A stretch of 64,000 nucleotides of DNA from VRUE01 sp033856275 (GCA_033856275.1 JAWVFJ010000013.1:1-64000), one strand, 5' to 3'; counted from the stretch's first letter, positions 42,039-50,766 are shown. Notes: a model not told the origin generated them from the sequence alone. Numbers and translations are program-made.

Positions 42039-42437
42039 ATGCGGATCCCCCAGAAGCTGATCGACGAGATGGTCGCGCACGCGCGCGAGGACCTGCCGAA
42101 TGAGTGCTGCGGGATGGTCGGCGGTGCCGACGGCGAGGCGAGCGTGGTGATCCCGGTCGTCAACTCGGCCGCCAGTCCGCTGCGTTTCGAGATGGACCCG
42201 CAGGGCCAGTACAACGCGCTCAAGGCGATCGAAGGCGACGGCAAGGAAATGTTGGGGATCTACCACTCGCACACCAAGAGCGCCGCCTATCCCTCCCAAA
42301 CGGACGTCAACCAGGCGGTCAACTGGCCCGACGCGATCTACCTGATCGTCTCGCTGCAGGACGCAGACAGTCCCGACGTCAAGGGCTACTGGCTCAAAGA
42401 CTTGAAGATCGCCGATGTCGAGCTCGTCGTCGAGTAG
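42039..42437 (+). CDS. mec: JAMM metalloprotease Mec+ (CysO-cysteine hydrolase)
   Basis: 132 residues. The JAMM zinc motif is complete: Glu in LPNECCGMVGG and IYHSHTKSAAYPSQTD (HxHx7SxxD). In Mycobacterium the homologous Mec+ cuts cysteine from the CysO-Cys adduct made by CysM. Presence with moeZ-like, cysO and cysM supports that role. It lies 2.7 kb from cysM, beyond two secreted-protein genes. Confidence 0.9.
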   Translation: MRIPQKLIDEMVAHAREDLPNECCGMVGGADGEASVVIPVVNSAASPLRFEMDPQGQYNALKAIEGDGKEMLGIYHSHTKSAAYPSQTDVNQAVNWPDAIYLIVSLQDADSPDVKGYWLKDLKIADVELVVE

Positions 42438-42651
42438 CGGCCGGCTGGTCAAGGTCGCCTACGCCCAGACCCAGATGGAGGCTGAGATGATCCAGGGCCT
42501 GCTCGGAGAGCACGGCATCCCCAGCATGCTCAAGCGCGCGCCGGGCTTCGACAATCCCGATTTCCTTGGTGCGGGGCCGCACATCGTCCTTGTCACCGAG
42601 GAGACCGCCGAGGCCGCCCGCGAAGTATTGGAGGGGACCCCGGGGAGCTAG
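42415..42651 (+). CDS. DUF2007-type small protein
   Basis: 78 residues overlapping mec by 23 bases. After a Ser-run start (MSSSSSSSGRLVKVAYAQ) it shows TQMEAEMIQGLLGEHGIPSM and PHIVLVTEETAEAAREVLEG, the ferredoxin-like DUF2007 pattern. Such proteins are thought to be signalling or regulatory, without a proven activity. ATG 42415 is the only clear start. Confidence 0.75.
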   Translation: MSSSSSSSGRLVKVAYAQTQMEAEMIQGLLGEHGIPSMLKRAPGFDNPDFLGAGPHIVLVTEETAEAAREVLEGTPGS

Positions 42652-42695
42652 TTGGATTGCGCGGGACATGACCCCACAATCCTTCAACGGAGCGA

Positions 42696-43451
42696 CTAGG
42701 GCGGGTTGGGCCGGGCGATTTCGCGCAGGTAACCGCGCCAGGCGTCCTCGATCTCGGCAAAGCGCGCGTCGAAGGCGGCTTCGATCGTTGGCACGGCGCC
42801 GCCGGGCAATAGTTGGAGGGAGAGCCGCTCGCATGCCTCGGAACCCCGTTCCATCTCGAGCAGATCGAAGATCGTGCCACCGAGGATCACCGCGTCGCGA
42901 CGCGAGGGCGGGAATGAGGGCCGCGCGCTCTCGCGCAGGCGGCGGATCACCGCGGGTCGATAGAAGCCGACCTGGCGCGAGAAGTACTGGGCTCCGCCTT
43001 CGACAAGCCAGGCCCAGCGCAGGTAGCGGACAAAGCGGCGCGGCGTCCAGGACGGGGGCAACTCGTGGTTATTGGCGGCGATCACGAGCTGGGCGTAGAG
43101 GCGCTCGGCGGTGCCACGTAGCGCCTCGCGCGAGTCCTCGCCGGCGGCGCGCCGTTCCATATGGGGGTCGTTGAGCACGTGCAGCTCAGTCGACATTGGC
43201 CAGCCGGCGAGATAGCGGCGGCCGGCCGGGGCGGCCGACCAGCGCGCGGCCGGAAGGAAGGGATGGGCCATCGAGAGCCAAACCGGATTGGTGTGGACGA
43301 CTACGGTGATGTCGCCCGGCACCGACTCGAAGCGGTCCTCTAGCCGCAGCCGCAGTTCCTCCATCCGGTCCAGCGTCCGCTCCGCGAACGCGGCGTCGCC
43401 GCTGTCGTGGCGGGCCATAAAGCTCAAAGACTGCGTCTCAACCCACGGCAT
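42696..43451 (-). CDS. Degenerate gluzincin-like protein
   Basis: 251 residues, no signal peptide. The layout resembles peptidase-MA-like gluzincins: a possible metal helix AANNHELPPSW, then WAWLVEGGAQYFSRQV, where a third-ligand Glu would sit. The HEXXH motif is not intact: HELPP has His-Glu but Pro instead of the second His. It may be an inactive relative. Standalone minus-strand gene before the 43464-43566 element. Confidence 0.6.
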   Translation of the reverse strand: MPWVETQSLSFMARHDSGDAAFAERTLDRMEELRLRLEDRFESVPGDITVVVHTNPVWLSMAHPFLPAARWSAAPAGRRYLAGWPMSTELHVLNDPHMERRAAGEDSREALRGTAERLYAQLVIAANNHELPPSWTPRRFVRYLRWAWLVEGGAQYFSRQVGFYRPAVIRRLRESARPSFPPSRRDAVILGGTIFDLLEMERGSEACERLSLQLLPGGAVPTIEAAFDARFAEIEDAWRGYLREIARPNPP

Positions 43452-43463
43452 TGCGCGACCCTA

Positions 43464-43566
43464 CTAGGGCTGTCTGAGCAAGCAGATCAAGGACGCGGGG
43501 AGCTGAAGCGTGCTCTGCACGTGAGCGATTGAGGACGCCGATATGAGCTTGCCCAGGCAGCCCTAG
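43464..43566. repeat. MITE-like element with 9-bp terminal inverted repeats
   Basis: CTAGGGCTG (43464-43472) and CAGCCCTAG (43558-43566) are perfect inverted ends of a 103-bp element. A second pair GCAAG/CTTGC (43478-43482, 43548-43552) extends the stem across a 5-base internal loop, and CGTGC-TCT-GCACG (43509-43521) forms an inner hairpin. No coding capacity. The minus-strand stop of the DUF1802 gene (TAG, 43565-43563) is part of the right end. Confidence 0.6.
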
Positions 43567-44192
43567 ACCAGGGCGGGCTCTGCGGCGCCACAAACTCCAA
43601 GGATCTCAGCGCGGGCGCGGTCAAACTCTTCGTCGGCCATCACCGGGGTGCCCTCGAAGGGAAGTTCGCGGTCGACCTCGACCCAGGAGCGGCAGCCGTG
43701 GTACTCCTCACGCACCCGCACCGTTACCGGACGGGGGATGCGGTGGACTCGCAGCAGCAGCACGTGCAGCGGATGGCGACGCTTCCAGTTGAGCCGCTTC
43801 TCCGCGTAGTCGGGAGTCCAGACGTAATAAGGAGAAAGTCCGTCGACGACGCGCGGGTCGTTGACCGTGATGTGGTCGGTGACCTCGGCCCAGGCGCGCA
43901 GGCGCACCCGCTCGGGCTGCGAGATGCCGCCGTCCTGGAGCAGAGCGCGCGCGGGCGGTTCCTCGTCGGGCCAGACGCCCTCCTCGAGGGCACGACCCAG
44001 CTCGGGGTGATGCGACTCGCGCACCAGGTTGTTCTGCTGGTGATCGAAGGTTGGGTAAAGAAAGAAGCGCTCGTGGTCGAGCTCGAAGTGCTTGTTCTCC
44101 TCGCGAATCCCGCCCTTACGCAAGGTAAGCAGCTGCTCGCCCTCGGCGAGCGCACGGACCGTTACGGCCCATTCCTTGAAAGCGATCGGCAT
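43563..44192 (-). CDS. DUF1802 family protein
   Basis: 209 residues. Matches the DUF1802 pattern: FKEWAVTVRALAEGEQLLTL and RKGGIREENKHFELDHERFF, then LYPTFDHQQNNLVRESHHPE and YYVWTPDYAEKRLNWKRRHP. Function unknown; described in bacteria and archaea. The stop codon is contributed by the inverted-repeat element downstream, so the native C-terminus may have been altered. Confidence 0.85.
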   Translation of the reverse strand: MPIAFKEWAVTVRALAEGEQLLTLRKGGIREENKHFELDHERFFLYPTFDHQQNNLVRESHHPELGRALEEGVWPDEEPPARALLQDGGISQPERVRLRAWAEVTDHITVNDPRVVDGLSPYYVWTPDYAEKRLNWKRRHPLHVLLLRVHRIPRPVTVRVREEYHGCRSWVEVDRELPFEGTPVMADEEFDRARAEILGVCGAAEPALV

Positions 44193-44316
44193 TTGAAGTC
44201 GTACCTAGAGAAAGGTGGTTTGAAACGTTGACTGGGGAGGGCCACTCGGACCCCGTCCAGGTGAGAACCCCGCCCGGATCGCGCATTTTAGACGAGCCCG
44301 GCTGGATTGCAAAATT

Positions 44317-44332
44317 TGTGATGAAGATCACT
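44317..44332. promoter_or_regulatory. CRP-like palindrome
   Basis: TGTGA-TGAAGA-TCACT, 15 of 16 positions fit the TGTGA-N6-TCACA consensus. It overlaps the hyuB stop codon and lies 125 bases upstream of the DUF1802 start on the minus strand. The sequence shows a site; binding is untested. Confidence 0.35.
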
Positions 44333-45830
44333 GACGAGAATGCCCTCCGCCGCCAGGGGTTTCGATGCGGAGGGAGTCGCCGGGAGCGAGTTTGCCTTCG
44401 CACTTGCTGGGCAGGGAATCGCCGTTATGAAGGTTGCGCCCCGGGGCGCCGTCCTCACCGCCCTCGCGACCGCGCGGAGCATGGCGGCGGCGCTCGGTAA
44501 TCAACGAATATCCCATCGCGGCGAGCGCTTCGATCTCGCGAATGAGCCCATCGCCGCCATTGTGCCCGCCACTGCCACCACTGCCTTGCCGTAGCGAGAG
44601 CTCTCGGACGCGCAGGGGGAATTCGCTCTCCAATGCCTCCACCGGAGTGTTGAGCGTGTTCGACATCGCCACGTGGATCGCGCTGGGGCCGTCCGCGTCC
44701 GGGCAGGCGCCCTGCCCACCGCCGAGCGTCTCGTAGTAGGTGAACGAGTCGTTGGCGAGGGTCAGGTTGTTCATCGTCCCTTGGCCCTGGGCGGGAACCG
44801 GCCGGGCCCCGCCAAGGGCGGCGATGACGAGGTCGGCGACCCGGCTCGACGTCTCGACGTTGCCGGCGGCGACCGCCGCCGGAGGGCGGGCGTTGAGAAT
44901 GCATCCCACGGGGGCCAGCACCTCGATCGGCCGGTAGGCGCCGGCCGAAGGGGGCGCGTCGGGATCGGTCAGGACCCGCACGGCGAAAAAAGCAGCCGAC
45001 TTGGTCACGGAGAGGGGGCAGTTGAGGTTGCCGTCCACCTCGGGGTCGCTGCCGGCGAAGTCGAGGCTGAGCTCTTCGCCGCGAATCGTCGCCTCCACAC
45101 AAAGGTGCACGTCGGCGGCCTCGCCGTTTGCATCGTTCTCGAGCAGGTCCTCGGCCCTGTAGCTGCCGTCGGGAAGGGCGCCGAGGGCGTGCCGGGTGCG
45201 TCGCTCCGCGTAGGAGAGGATCTCCACCATGCCGGCGCGGAGCTGCTCGCGGCCATGCCGCTCGGCGAGCTCGCCGAGGCGCTGTGCGCCAACCCGGTTT
45301 GCCGCCTGCTGAGCGCGCAGATCGGCGAGCCGCTGCTGCGGGAAGCGCATCTGCGAGGCGAGCTCTCGCAGCGCCGTCGCATCGGCGCGGGTCGGCGGAA
45401 TCACGACGCCCTCCTCTTCGAGTCGCTTCGAGGAGGAGGGCATGCTTCCCGGCGTCGGTCCACCGACGTCGGCATGGTGCGCGCGGCAAGCGGCGAAGCC
45501 GAGCAACTCCCGATTGGCGAAGACTGGGGAGATCAGGGTGATGTCGGGCAGGTGCGTCCCGCCCCTGTAAGGGTCGTTGAGGATCCACGACTCTCCTGGC
45601 CGCTGCTCGAGGTCGAGCACGGCGGCTACCGCGTCTGGCATCGAACCGAGGTGGACCGGGATGTGCTCGGCCTGCATGACCAGCTCGCCGCTGGGATCGA
45701 AGAGAGCGGTCGAGCAGTCGTGGCGCTCCTTGATGTTGGCCGAGTAGGCGGAGCGGATCAGGGCGGCGCCCATCTCCTCGCAGGCGGCGTGCAGGCCGCC
45801 GATCATCACCTGCAGCGTTACCGGATCCAT
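44328..45830 (-). CDS. Hydantoinase B/oxoprolinase subunit
   Basis: 500 residues from ATG 45830 (MDPVTLQVMIGGLHAACEEM), the normal HyuB start; an in-frame start at 45875 would add 15 residues and deepen the overlap with hyuA. Motifs: NIKERHDCSTALFDP, GAEHIPVHLGSMPDAV-type region, LNDPYRGGTHLPDITLISPV, and a Gly-rich SGGSGGHNGGDGL. With HyuA it forms an ATP-dependent hydantoinase, oxoprolinase or acetophenone carboxylase-type enzyme; the substrate cannot be read from sequence. Confidence 0.88.
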   Translation of the reverse strand: MDPVTLQVMIGGLHAACEEMGAALIRSAYSANIKERHDCSTALFDPSGELVMQAEHIPVHLGSMPDAVAAVLDLEQRPGESWILNDPYRGGTHLPDITLISPVFANRELLGFAACRAHHADVGGPTPGSMPSSSKRLEEEGVVIPPTRADATALRELASQMRFPQQRLADLRAQQAANRVGAQRLGELAERHGREQLRAGMVEILSYAERRTRHALGALPDGSYRAEDLLENDANGEAADVHLCVEATIRGEELSLDFAGSDPEVDGNLNCPLSVTKSAAFFAVRVLTDPDAPPSAGAYRPIEVLAPVGCILNARPPAAVAAGNVETSSRVADLVIAALGGARPVPAQGQGTMNNLTLANDSFTYYETLGGGQGACPDADGPSAIHVAMSNTLNTPVEALESEFPLRVRELSLRQGSGGSGGHNGGDGLIREIEALAAMGYSLITERRRHAPRGREGGEDGAPGRNLHNGDSLPSKCEGKLAPGDSLRIETPGGGGHSRQ

Positions 45831-47857
45831 CGCGACCCCGGGGTGCAACGTTTTGTAGGGGTATTTGAACTGCAACGCGTTGCACCGCCAGCGCGGGCGT
45901 GGATCGTTCCGGCTTCATCTACCTCGACATCCCAGCCGGGCGGGATGACCAAGGTCGTCTCGGGGAGCTCGAAGACGGTCGGTCCTCGGGCGCGAGTCCC
46001 CGCCGCGGGCTCACCGCGAAGCACCGGGGTATCGATCCATTCGCCGCTGAAGCGCACGCGGCGTGAACTCTCCGCCAGCTGTCCCGTCGCTGCGGCGGAC
46101 GGTCGAGGCCTGGCGCCGGGGGTGACCATCGCGAGCCGGATGTGGACGAGCACGACCTCGGCCTCGGGGTCGCGGTGACCGTAGAGCTGTTCGTGCGCGT
46201 CGGCGAAGCGTTCGGCCAGGTCGGCTGGATCGGGATGGGTGGAGCCGCTGACCGAAAGCTCGAAGGCCTGACCGGCATAGCGCATCTCGTAGACGACTTC
46301 AGGCTCTGCGCCATCGGCACCGCCCAGTGCACCAATCAGCTTCTCGACCTCGGCGGCGACCCGCTCAGCCGTGAACGCATCGCCCGACAACATCACCGTG
46401 CGGGTCGTGTCGCGGCGGCGATCGGAGGCGCAGAGGCCGAGGGCGGAAAGGACGCCGCCGGCACGCGGGCAGAGAATGCGCTCGACGTCGAGCTCCTCGG
46501 CGATCGCCGCGGCGTGCATCGGTCCGGCCCCGCCGAAGGGCAGCAGGGCGAAGCCGCGAGGGTCGATGCCGCGCTCGACCGTGACGACGCGCAGGGCCCG
46601 GACCATCTCCTGATTGGCGATCCGCACGATGCCCTCGGCCGTCTCGAGCTCGCCGATGCCCAGCGCCGCGGCCAGCGAGCCGATCGCCATTTCCGCGGCC
46701 TCTGGGTCCAGCGGCACGCCGCCGGCCAACTCGGAGTTGGCCGCGAGCCGGCCGAGCAGCAGGTTGGCGTCGGTAACCGTGGGCTCGGTGCCACCGCGGC
46801 CGTAGCAAGCGGGACCCGGCGCGGCGCCAGCCGAGCGCGGCCCGACCCGCAGCGCCCCGCCACTGTCACGCCAACCGATCGATCCGCCGCCCGCGCCGAC
46901 CGTGTGGACGTCCACCATCGGCAGCTGGATCACACGGCCGCCGATCGTGCGCGAGTCGGTGCGCTTCACCTCTCCCTGCTCGACTACACAGACATCGCAG
47001 GACGTCCCGCCCATGTCGAATCCAAGCGCGTTTTCCTCGCTGGCGATTCCGGCAATCAGGCTGGCCCCGACGGCGCCGCCGGCGGGGCCGGAGAGCACGC
47101 TCCAGGCACCCGTCCGCGAGGCCTCCTCGGCGCTCGCGACCCCGCCGGAGGACTGCATGACCAGTGGCGCGGGCAGGCCGGCGCTCTCCGCTGCTTCGCT
47201 TAGGCGCCCAAGGTAGTGGCCCAGCAGCGGCGAGAGATAGGCGTCGATCGCGGTCGTCGAGCAGCGCTCGTACTCGCGCAAGCGGGGCAGCACGTCGGCG
47301 GAGGCGGAAACGTGGACGGCGGGGAGTTCCCTGCGCAGATGCGCGGCGATGTGCTGCTCGTGGCTGGGATCGACGTAGGAGAAGAGCAGGCAGATGGCGA
47401 CCGCATCGGCGCCGCAATCCCGCACGAGCTCGGCAAGGCGAGCTGGCTCGTCCTCTCCAAGCGGTTCGACGACACCCTCCGGCCCAATTCGCTCGCGCGC
47501 CTCGAAGCGCAGTTCCGGCCCGATCAGCGGGGTCGGCTTCGGCTCGCAGAGCCGGTAGAGCCGGGGGCGATCCTGGCGGGCGATCTCCAGCACATCGGCG
47601 AAGCCGCGCGTGGCGATCAGCGCCGTGCGGGCGCCGCGTTCCTCGAGCAGTGCGTTGGTGCCGACCGTCATCCCGTGGGCGAAGACCTCGACCTCGGCGG
47701 CGGTTGCGCCGGCCCGCTGCAGGACGGCCTGGACGGCGTCGATCACACCCCGCGACTGGTCGTCTGGGGTGGTCGGCAGCTTTGCCGTGTGAAGGTTTTC
47801 GCCGTCGAAGAGGACGGCGTCGGTGAAGGTCCCGCCTACGTCGACACCAAGCAGCAC
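45818..47857 (-). CDS. Hydantoinase A/oxoprolinase subunit
   Basis: 679 residues. The N-terminal actin-like fold LLGVDVGGTFTDAVLFDGEN binds ATP; GFDMGGTSCDVCVVEQGEV and LPFGGAGPMHAAAIAEELDV are strong HyuA marks. The final 12 codons overlap hyuB by 13 bases. It follows the nadB gene by 14 bases, so a five-gene minus-strand operon from 50687 to 44328 is likely. Confidence 0.9.
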   Translation of the reverse strand: MLLGVDVGGTFTDAVLFDGENLHTAKLPTTPDDQSRGVIDAVQAVLQRAGATAAEVEVFAHGMTVGTNALLEERGARTALIATRGFADVLEIARQDRPRLYRLCEPKPTPLIGPELRFEARERIGPEGVVEPLGEDEPARLAELVRDCGADAVAICLLFSYVDPSHEQHIAAHLRRELPAVHVSASADVLPRLREYERCSTTAIDAYLSPLLGHYLGRLSEAAESAGLPAPLVMQSSGGVASAEEASRTGAWSVLSGPAGGAVGASLIAGIASEENALGFDMGGTSCDVCVVEQGEVKRTDSRTIGGRVIQLPMVDVHTVGAGGGSIGWRDSGGALRVGPRSAGAAPGPACYGRGGTEPTVTDANLLLGRLAANSELAGGVPLDPEAAEMAIGSLAAALGIGELETAEGIVRIANQEMVRALRVVTVERGIDPRGFALLPFGGAGPMHAAAIAEELDVERILCPRAGGVLSALGLCASDRRRDTTRTVMLSGDAFTAERVAAEVEKLIGALGGADGAEPEVVYEMRYAGQAFELSVSGSTHPDPADLAERFADAHEQLYGHRDPEAEVVLVHIRLAMVTPGARPRPSAAATGQLAESSRRVRFSGEWIDTPVLRGEPAAGTRARGPTVFELPETTLVIPPGWDVEVDEAGTIHARAGGATRCSSNTPTKRCTPGSRWIR

Positions 47858-47871
47858 GACCCGACGCTAGC

Positions 47872-49317
47872 TCAGCGCCAGCTTTCACGGCGCAGCACGC
47901 CGTTTGAGGCGAGCACGAAGTGGACGCCGTCGAGCTCGGGGTCGAGGCCGGGAAAGTCGCTGCGCAGGTGCCCGCCCCGCGACTCTCGCCGCTTCAGCGC
48001 CGACCTTGCGATTGCGCCGGCAAGCGGATAGGGATCGGCGAGCAACTCGCGCAACCGCTCGGGACTGCGCTTGGGGCCGGCCAGCATCCAGACCGCCTCG
48101 CGGGTCGTCTCGCTTGGCGGTTTAAAACGCCACTCGCCCGGCTCGGGCGGGGAAGCGATGCCGTTTTCCCCAAGCGCCGCTCGTCCCGCACGGGTCCCGA
48201 AGACGAAGCACTCGCTGAGCGAGTTGGAGGCGAGCCTGTTCGCCCCGTGCAGCCCGGTGCAGGAGCACTCGCCGACGGCGAAGAGGCCCGCCAGCGAGGA
48301 GCGCCCTTCGAGGTCGACCGCGATGCCGCCCATCGTGTAGTGCGCGGCGGGTGCAACTGGCACTGGCTCGGCGCCGGGATCGAGGCCGGCCTCGCGCAGG
48401 GAGGCGAAGACGTTGGGGAAGCGCTTTGGCTCTAGGCCACGCAAGTCGAGGCTGACCGCGTCCGTCCCGTCGGCCTGGAGTCGGTCGAGGATTGCTGCCG
48501 TGACCGCGTCGCGTGGCGCCAGCTCATCGGTGAAGCGGCGACCGGAGGCGTCCAGGAGTGTGGCTCCCTCCCCCCGTACCGCCTCGGTGATCAGCAATCC
48601 GTCGAAGCGCGTGCCGGGCAGATACAAGGCGGTCGGGTGAAATTGGCAGAACTCGAGATCGGCGAGATCCGCTCCTGCCGTCGCCGCCATTGTCGGCCCG
48701 GCGCCGATCGCGCCCCACGGGTTCGACGTTCGCCGCCACAGGGCCGCCGCGCCGCCGGTGGCGAGCACCGTTGCGGCGGCGGCTATCCGCCCGTCCTCTG
48801 TAAGCACTCCGTGGCAGCGATCTCCATCGCTCCACAGTGCCGTCATCGAGGCGCGCTCGCGGACCGCGATTCCTCGCTCGGCAGCAACCATCGCGGCAAG
48901 CTTGGAGGTGATCTCGTGGCCCGTCGCGCTGCCCCCCGAGTGAACGATGCGGCGGCGGGTATGTCCGCCCTCGAGGCCAAGCGAGAGCTCGCCGTCTGGA
49001 TCTAAGTCGAATGCAACCCCTCGCGAGCGCAGCTCCTGTACGGCGGCTGGCGCCTCTTCGACCAGGGTCTGCACGGCAGAGGGTCGGCAGAGCCCACGCC
49101 CGGCGGCAAGCGTGTCAGCTGCGTGCTGCTCCGGCGAATCGCCGGGCTCGAGTGCCGCTGCCAGCCCGCCCTGCGCCCAGTAGCTGGCGCTCTGGGAGAG
49201 TGGCGTGCGGGAGACGAGGCAGGCCTGACCTCCGTGCTCAGCCGCTTGCAGTGCCGTCCATAGGCCGGCCGCGCCGCCGCCAACGACGACGACGTCGAAC
49301 TCCGCGTTGGGAGCTAT
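47872..49317 (-). CDS. nadB: L-aspartate oxidase with non-canonical start
   Basis: 481 residues if translation begins at ATA 49317. NadB oxidises aspartate to iminoaspartate for NAD synthesis. FAD motif FDVVVVGGGAAGLWTALQAA, then SYWAQGGLAAAL, CQFHPTAL, APAAHYTMGGIAVDLEGR and ECSCTGLHGANRLASNSLSE are all typical. No ATG, GTG or TTG occurs in frame between the upstream TGA (49380) and GTG 49074, and starting at 49074 would delete the FAD-binding strand. ATA overlaps the preceding gene's TAG (ATAG), like an ATGA coupling site. CTG 49365 is the other option. Confidence 0.88.
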   Translation of the reverse strand: MAPNAEFDVVVVGGGAAGLWTALQAAEHGGQACLVSRTPLSQSASYWAQGGLAAALEPGDSPEQHAADTLAAGRGLCRPSAVQTLVEEAPAAVQELRSRGVAFDLDPDGELSLGLEGGHTRRRIVHSGGSATGHEITSKLAAMVAAERGIAVRERASMTALWSDGDRCHGVLTEDGRIAAAATVLATGGAAALWRRTSNPWGAIGAGPTMAATAGADLADLEFCQFHPTALYLPGTRFDGLLITEAVRGEGATLLDASGRRFTDELAPRDAVTAAILDRLQADGTDAVSLDLRGLEPKRFPNVFASLREAGLDPGAEPVPVAPAAHYTMGGIAVDLEGRSSLAGLFAVGECSCTGLHGANRLASNSLSECFVFGTRAGRAALGENGIASPPEPGEWRFKPPSETTREAVWMLAGPKRSPERLRELLADPYPLAGAIARSALKRRESRGGHLRSDFPGLDPELDGVHFVLASNGVLRRESWR

Positions 49318-49733
49318 CGCTGCCCGGCCTCTCGGCGGATCGAATCGACCTGACCGCGCAACCAGGCCGCCGCGGCCTCACGGGCCCGGGCCCGCTCGTC
49401 GCCGATCGCGCCCTCCACCTCGGCGGCGCGCCTCTCGGCGTCCGCAATCCGTTTCTCCGCTGTTTCGGCCTGTGCTTCTATCTCGGCAAGGCGGCCCTCC
49501 GCCTCGGCGACGACGCGGTCCTTCGCTTCGCGCTCGCGGCGCAACTCCTCAGCGTGGGCGGCGTGCAGCTGCTCCAGCGCCTCGGAGGCGCGGGCACGTT
49601 CGTTCTCCAGGTCCGCCTCGAGCGCCTCGATCTCGGCCGCGACACGCTTCTCGGCGGTGCTGGCGGCTGCCGCGGCCTCCTCGAGACGGCGCTTGGCCAT
49701 CTCGACCTGGGCGCTTAGGTCCTCGCCACTCAC
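49314..49733 (-). CDS. Coiled-coil protein, 139 aa
   Basis: Almost entirely a charged heptad-repeat helix: MAKRRLEEAAAAASTAEKRV, LEADLENERARASEALEQLH, AEGRLAEIEAQAETAEKRIA. No signal peptide or transmembrane segment. It is coupled to nadB through ATAG and follows the glycosyltransferase by 12 bases. Structural or scaffolding function is likely; no family was assigned. Confidence 0.7.
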   Translation of the reverse strand: MSGEDLSAQVEMAKRRLEEAAAAASTAEKRVAAEIEALEADLENERARASEALEQLHAAHAEELRREREAKDRVVAEAEGRLAEIEAQAETAEKRIADAERRAAEVEGAIGDERARAREAAAAWLRGQVDSIRREAGQR

Positions 49734-49745
49734 GGGCTCAATCTA

Positions 49746-50687
49746 TTACGCGCTGGCGAGGATGGCGCGGTAGGCCTCGAGCGTGCGCCCTGCCATCCGG
49801 GCCGCGGAGAGTGTGGCGGCGCGCCTGACACCTTTGACCCGAGGGTCGGCAGAATCGAGCAGGGGCTCAGCGGCGGCGCGCCACCTCCCCAGCTCAAACG
49901 GCGCGCAGAGCGTGCCCCCGATCCCGCCCAGCGCGTAGGGAGCAACTCCGACCGGCGTCGAGAGGACGGGCACGTCGCAGGCGAGCGCCTCGAGGGCGGT
50001 GAGCCCGAAACCCTCGTAGTCGGAGGTGACGAGGACCGCCTGGGCGGCATTGATCCACAGTGGCATCTGGTCCGGATCGATGGCGCCGCCGGTGATCAGG
50101 TCCGCCCGGCAGGCGGCGGCAAGTTCGGCGGCCCGGTCGTAGCGCTTCTCGGAGCGATTGGGATTGGCCGGGAAGAGCAGGTAGCGACCCGCGGGATCGA
50201 GTCCGAGCTGCCGGCGCGCCTGCTCCCGCGAATACGGCTGGAAGCGGCGCAGGTCGGGACCGCAGGGCAGCACCGCGGAACCGGGTACGGGAGGCAGCCC
50301 CGGACGTTCGTCTTCCGGCTCGAAAAGCGCCCGCGAGACGGCGGCGACGAGGTCGATGCGCCAGGCCAGCCGCCGCGAGAGGGGCCCGACGAGCCAGTGC
50401 CGCACGTCGGTTCCGTGAAAGCTGACCAGCAGCGGCTGCGCGCCGGCCAGGCGGGCACACCAACCGGCGAGGCCGTAGTGAGCGTGAACAAGGTCGAACG
50501 ACCCTTCCTGCAGCAGACGCCGCAATCGCCGCGTCGCTGGGAGGTACTCACCCCTGCCGGGCGGAAATTCAAAGCGAGTCACCTCCACTCCCTGGCTTTC
50601 GAGCTCATCGATCTGATCGCGAACCCAGCGACCGCGCTGGGGCGCATTGGCATCGGGCATGAAGTTGGTGACGACCAGGACGCGCAT
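49746..50687 (-). CDS. GT4-like glycosyltransferase
   Basis: 313 residues from ATG 50687 (MRVLVVTNFMPDANAPQRGR). GT-B fold: N-terminal acceptor domain with FDLVHAHYGLAGWCARLAG and SFHGTDVRHW; C-terminal donor domain with LLFPANPNRSEKRYDRAAEL and the sugar-nucleotide motif LVTSDYEGFGLTALEALACD (EGFGLxxxEA). Probably adds a sugar in cell-surface or lipid glycosylation. First gene of the minus-strand operon. Confidence 0.87.
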   Translation of the reverse strand: MRVLVVTNFMPDANAPQRGRWVRDQIDELESQGVEVTRFEFPPGRGEYLPATRRLRRLLQEGSFDLVHAHYGLAGWCARLAGAQPLLVSFHGTDVRHWLVGPLSRRLAWRIDLVAAVSRALFEPEDERPGLPPVPGSAVLPCGPDLRRFQPYSREQARRQLGLDPAGRYLLFPANPNRSEKRYDRAAELAAACRADLITGGAIDPDQMPLWINAAQAVLVTSDYEGFGLTALEALACDVPVLSTPVGVAPYALGGIGGTLCAPFELGRWRAAAEPLLDSADPRVKGVRRAATLSAARMAGRTLEAYRAILASA

Positions 50688-50748
50688 GCGGCTTGAGCGT
50701 ATCCGTGGCAACGGGTGCCGAGCGAGCGAACGCCGCAGGCGGCCAATT

Positions 50749-50766
50749 CGTTACTGACTCGTAACG
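50749..50766 (+). promoter_or_regulatory. Palindrome before the Flp pilin gene
   Basis: CGTTAC-TGACTC-GTAACG, a perfect 6-6-6 palindrome 68 bases upstream of the pilin ATG. Likely an operator, possibly also serving the divergent glycosyltransferase operon. Confidence 0.45.

Noticed and set aside
44673..46178. 501-residue plus-strand open frame
   Set aside because: It is antisense to hyuB and the end of hyuA and has no domain signature.
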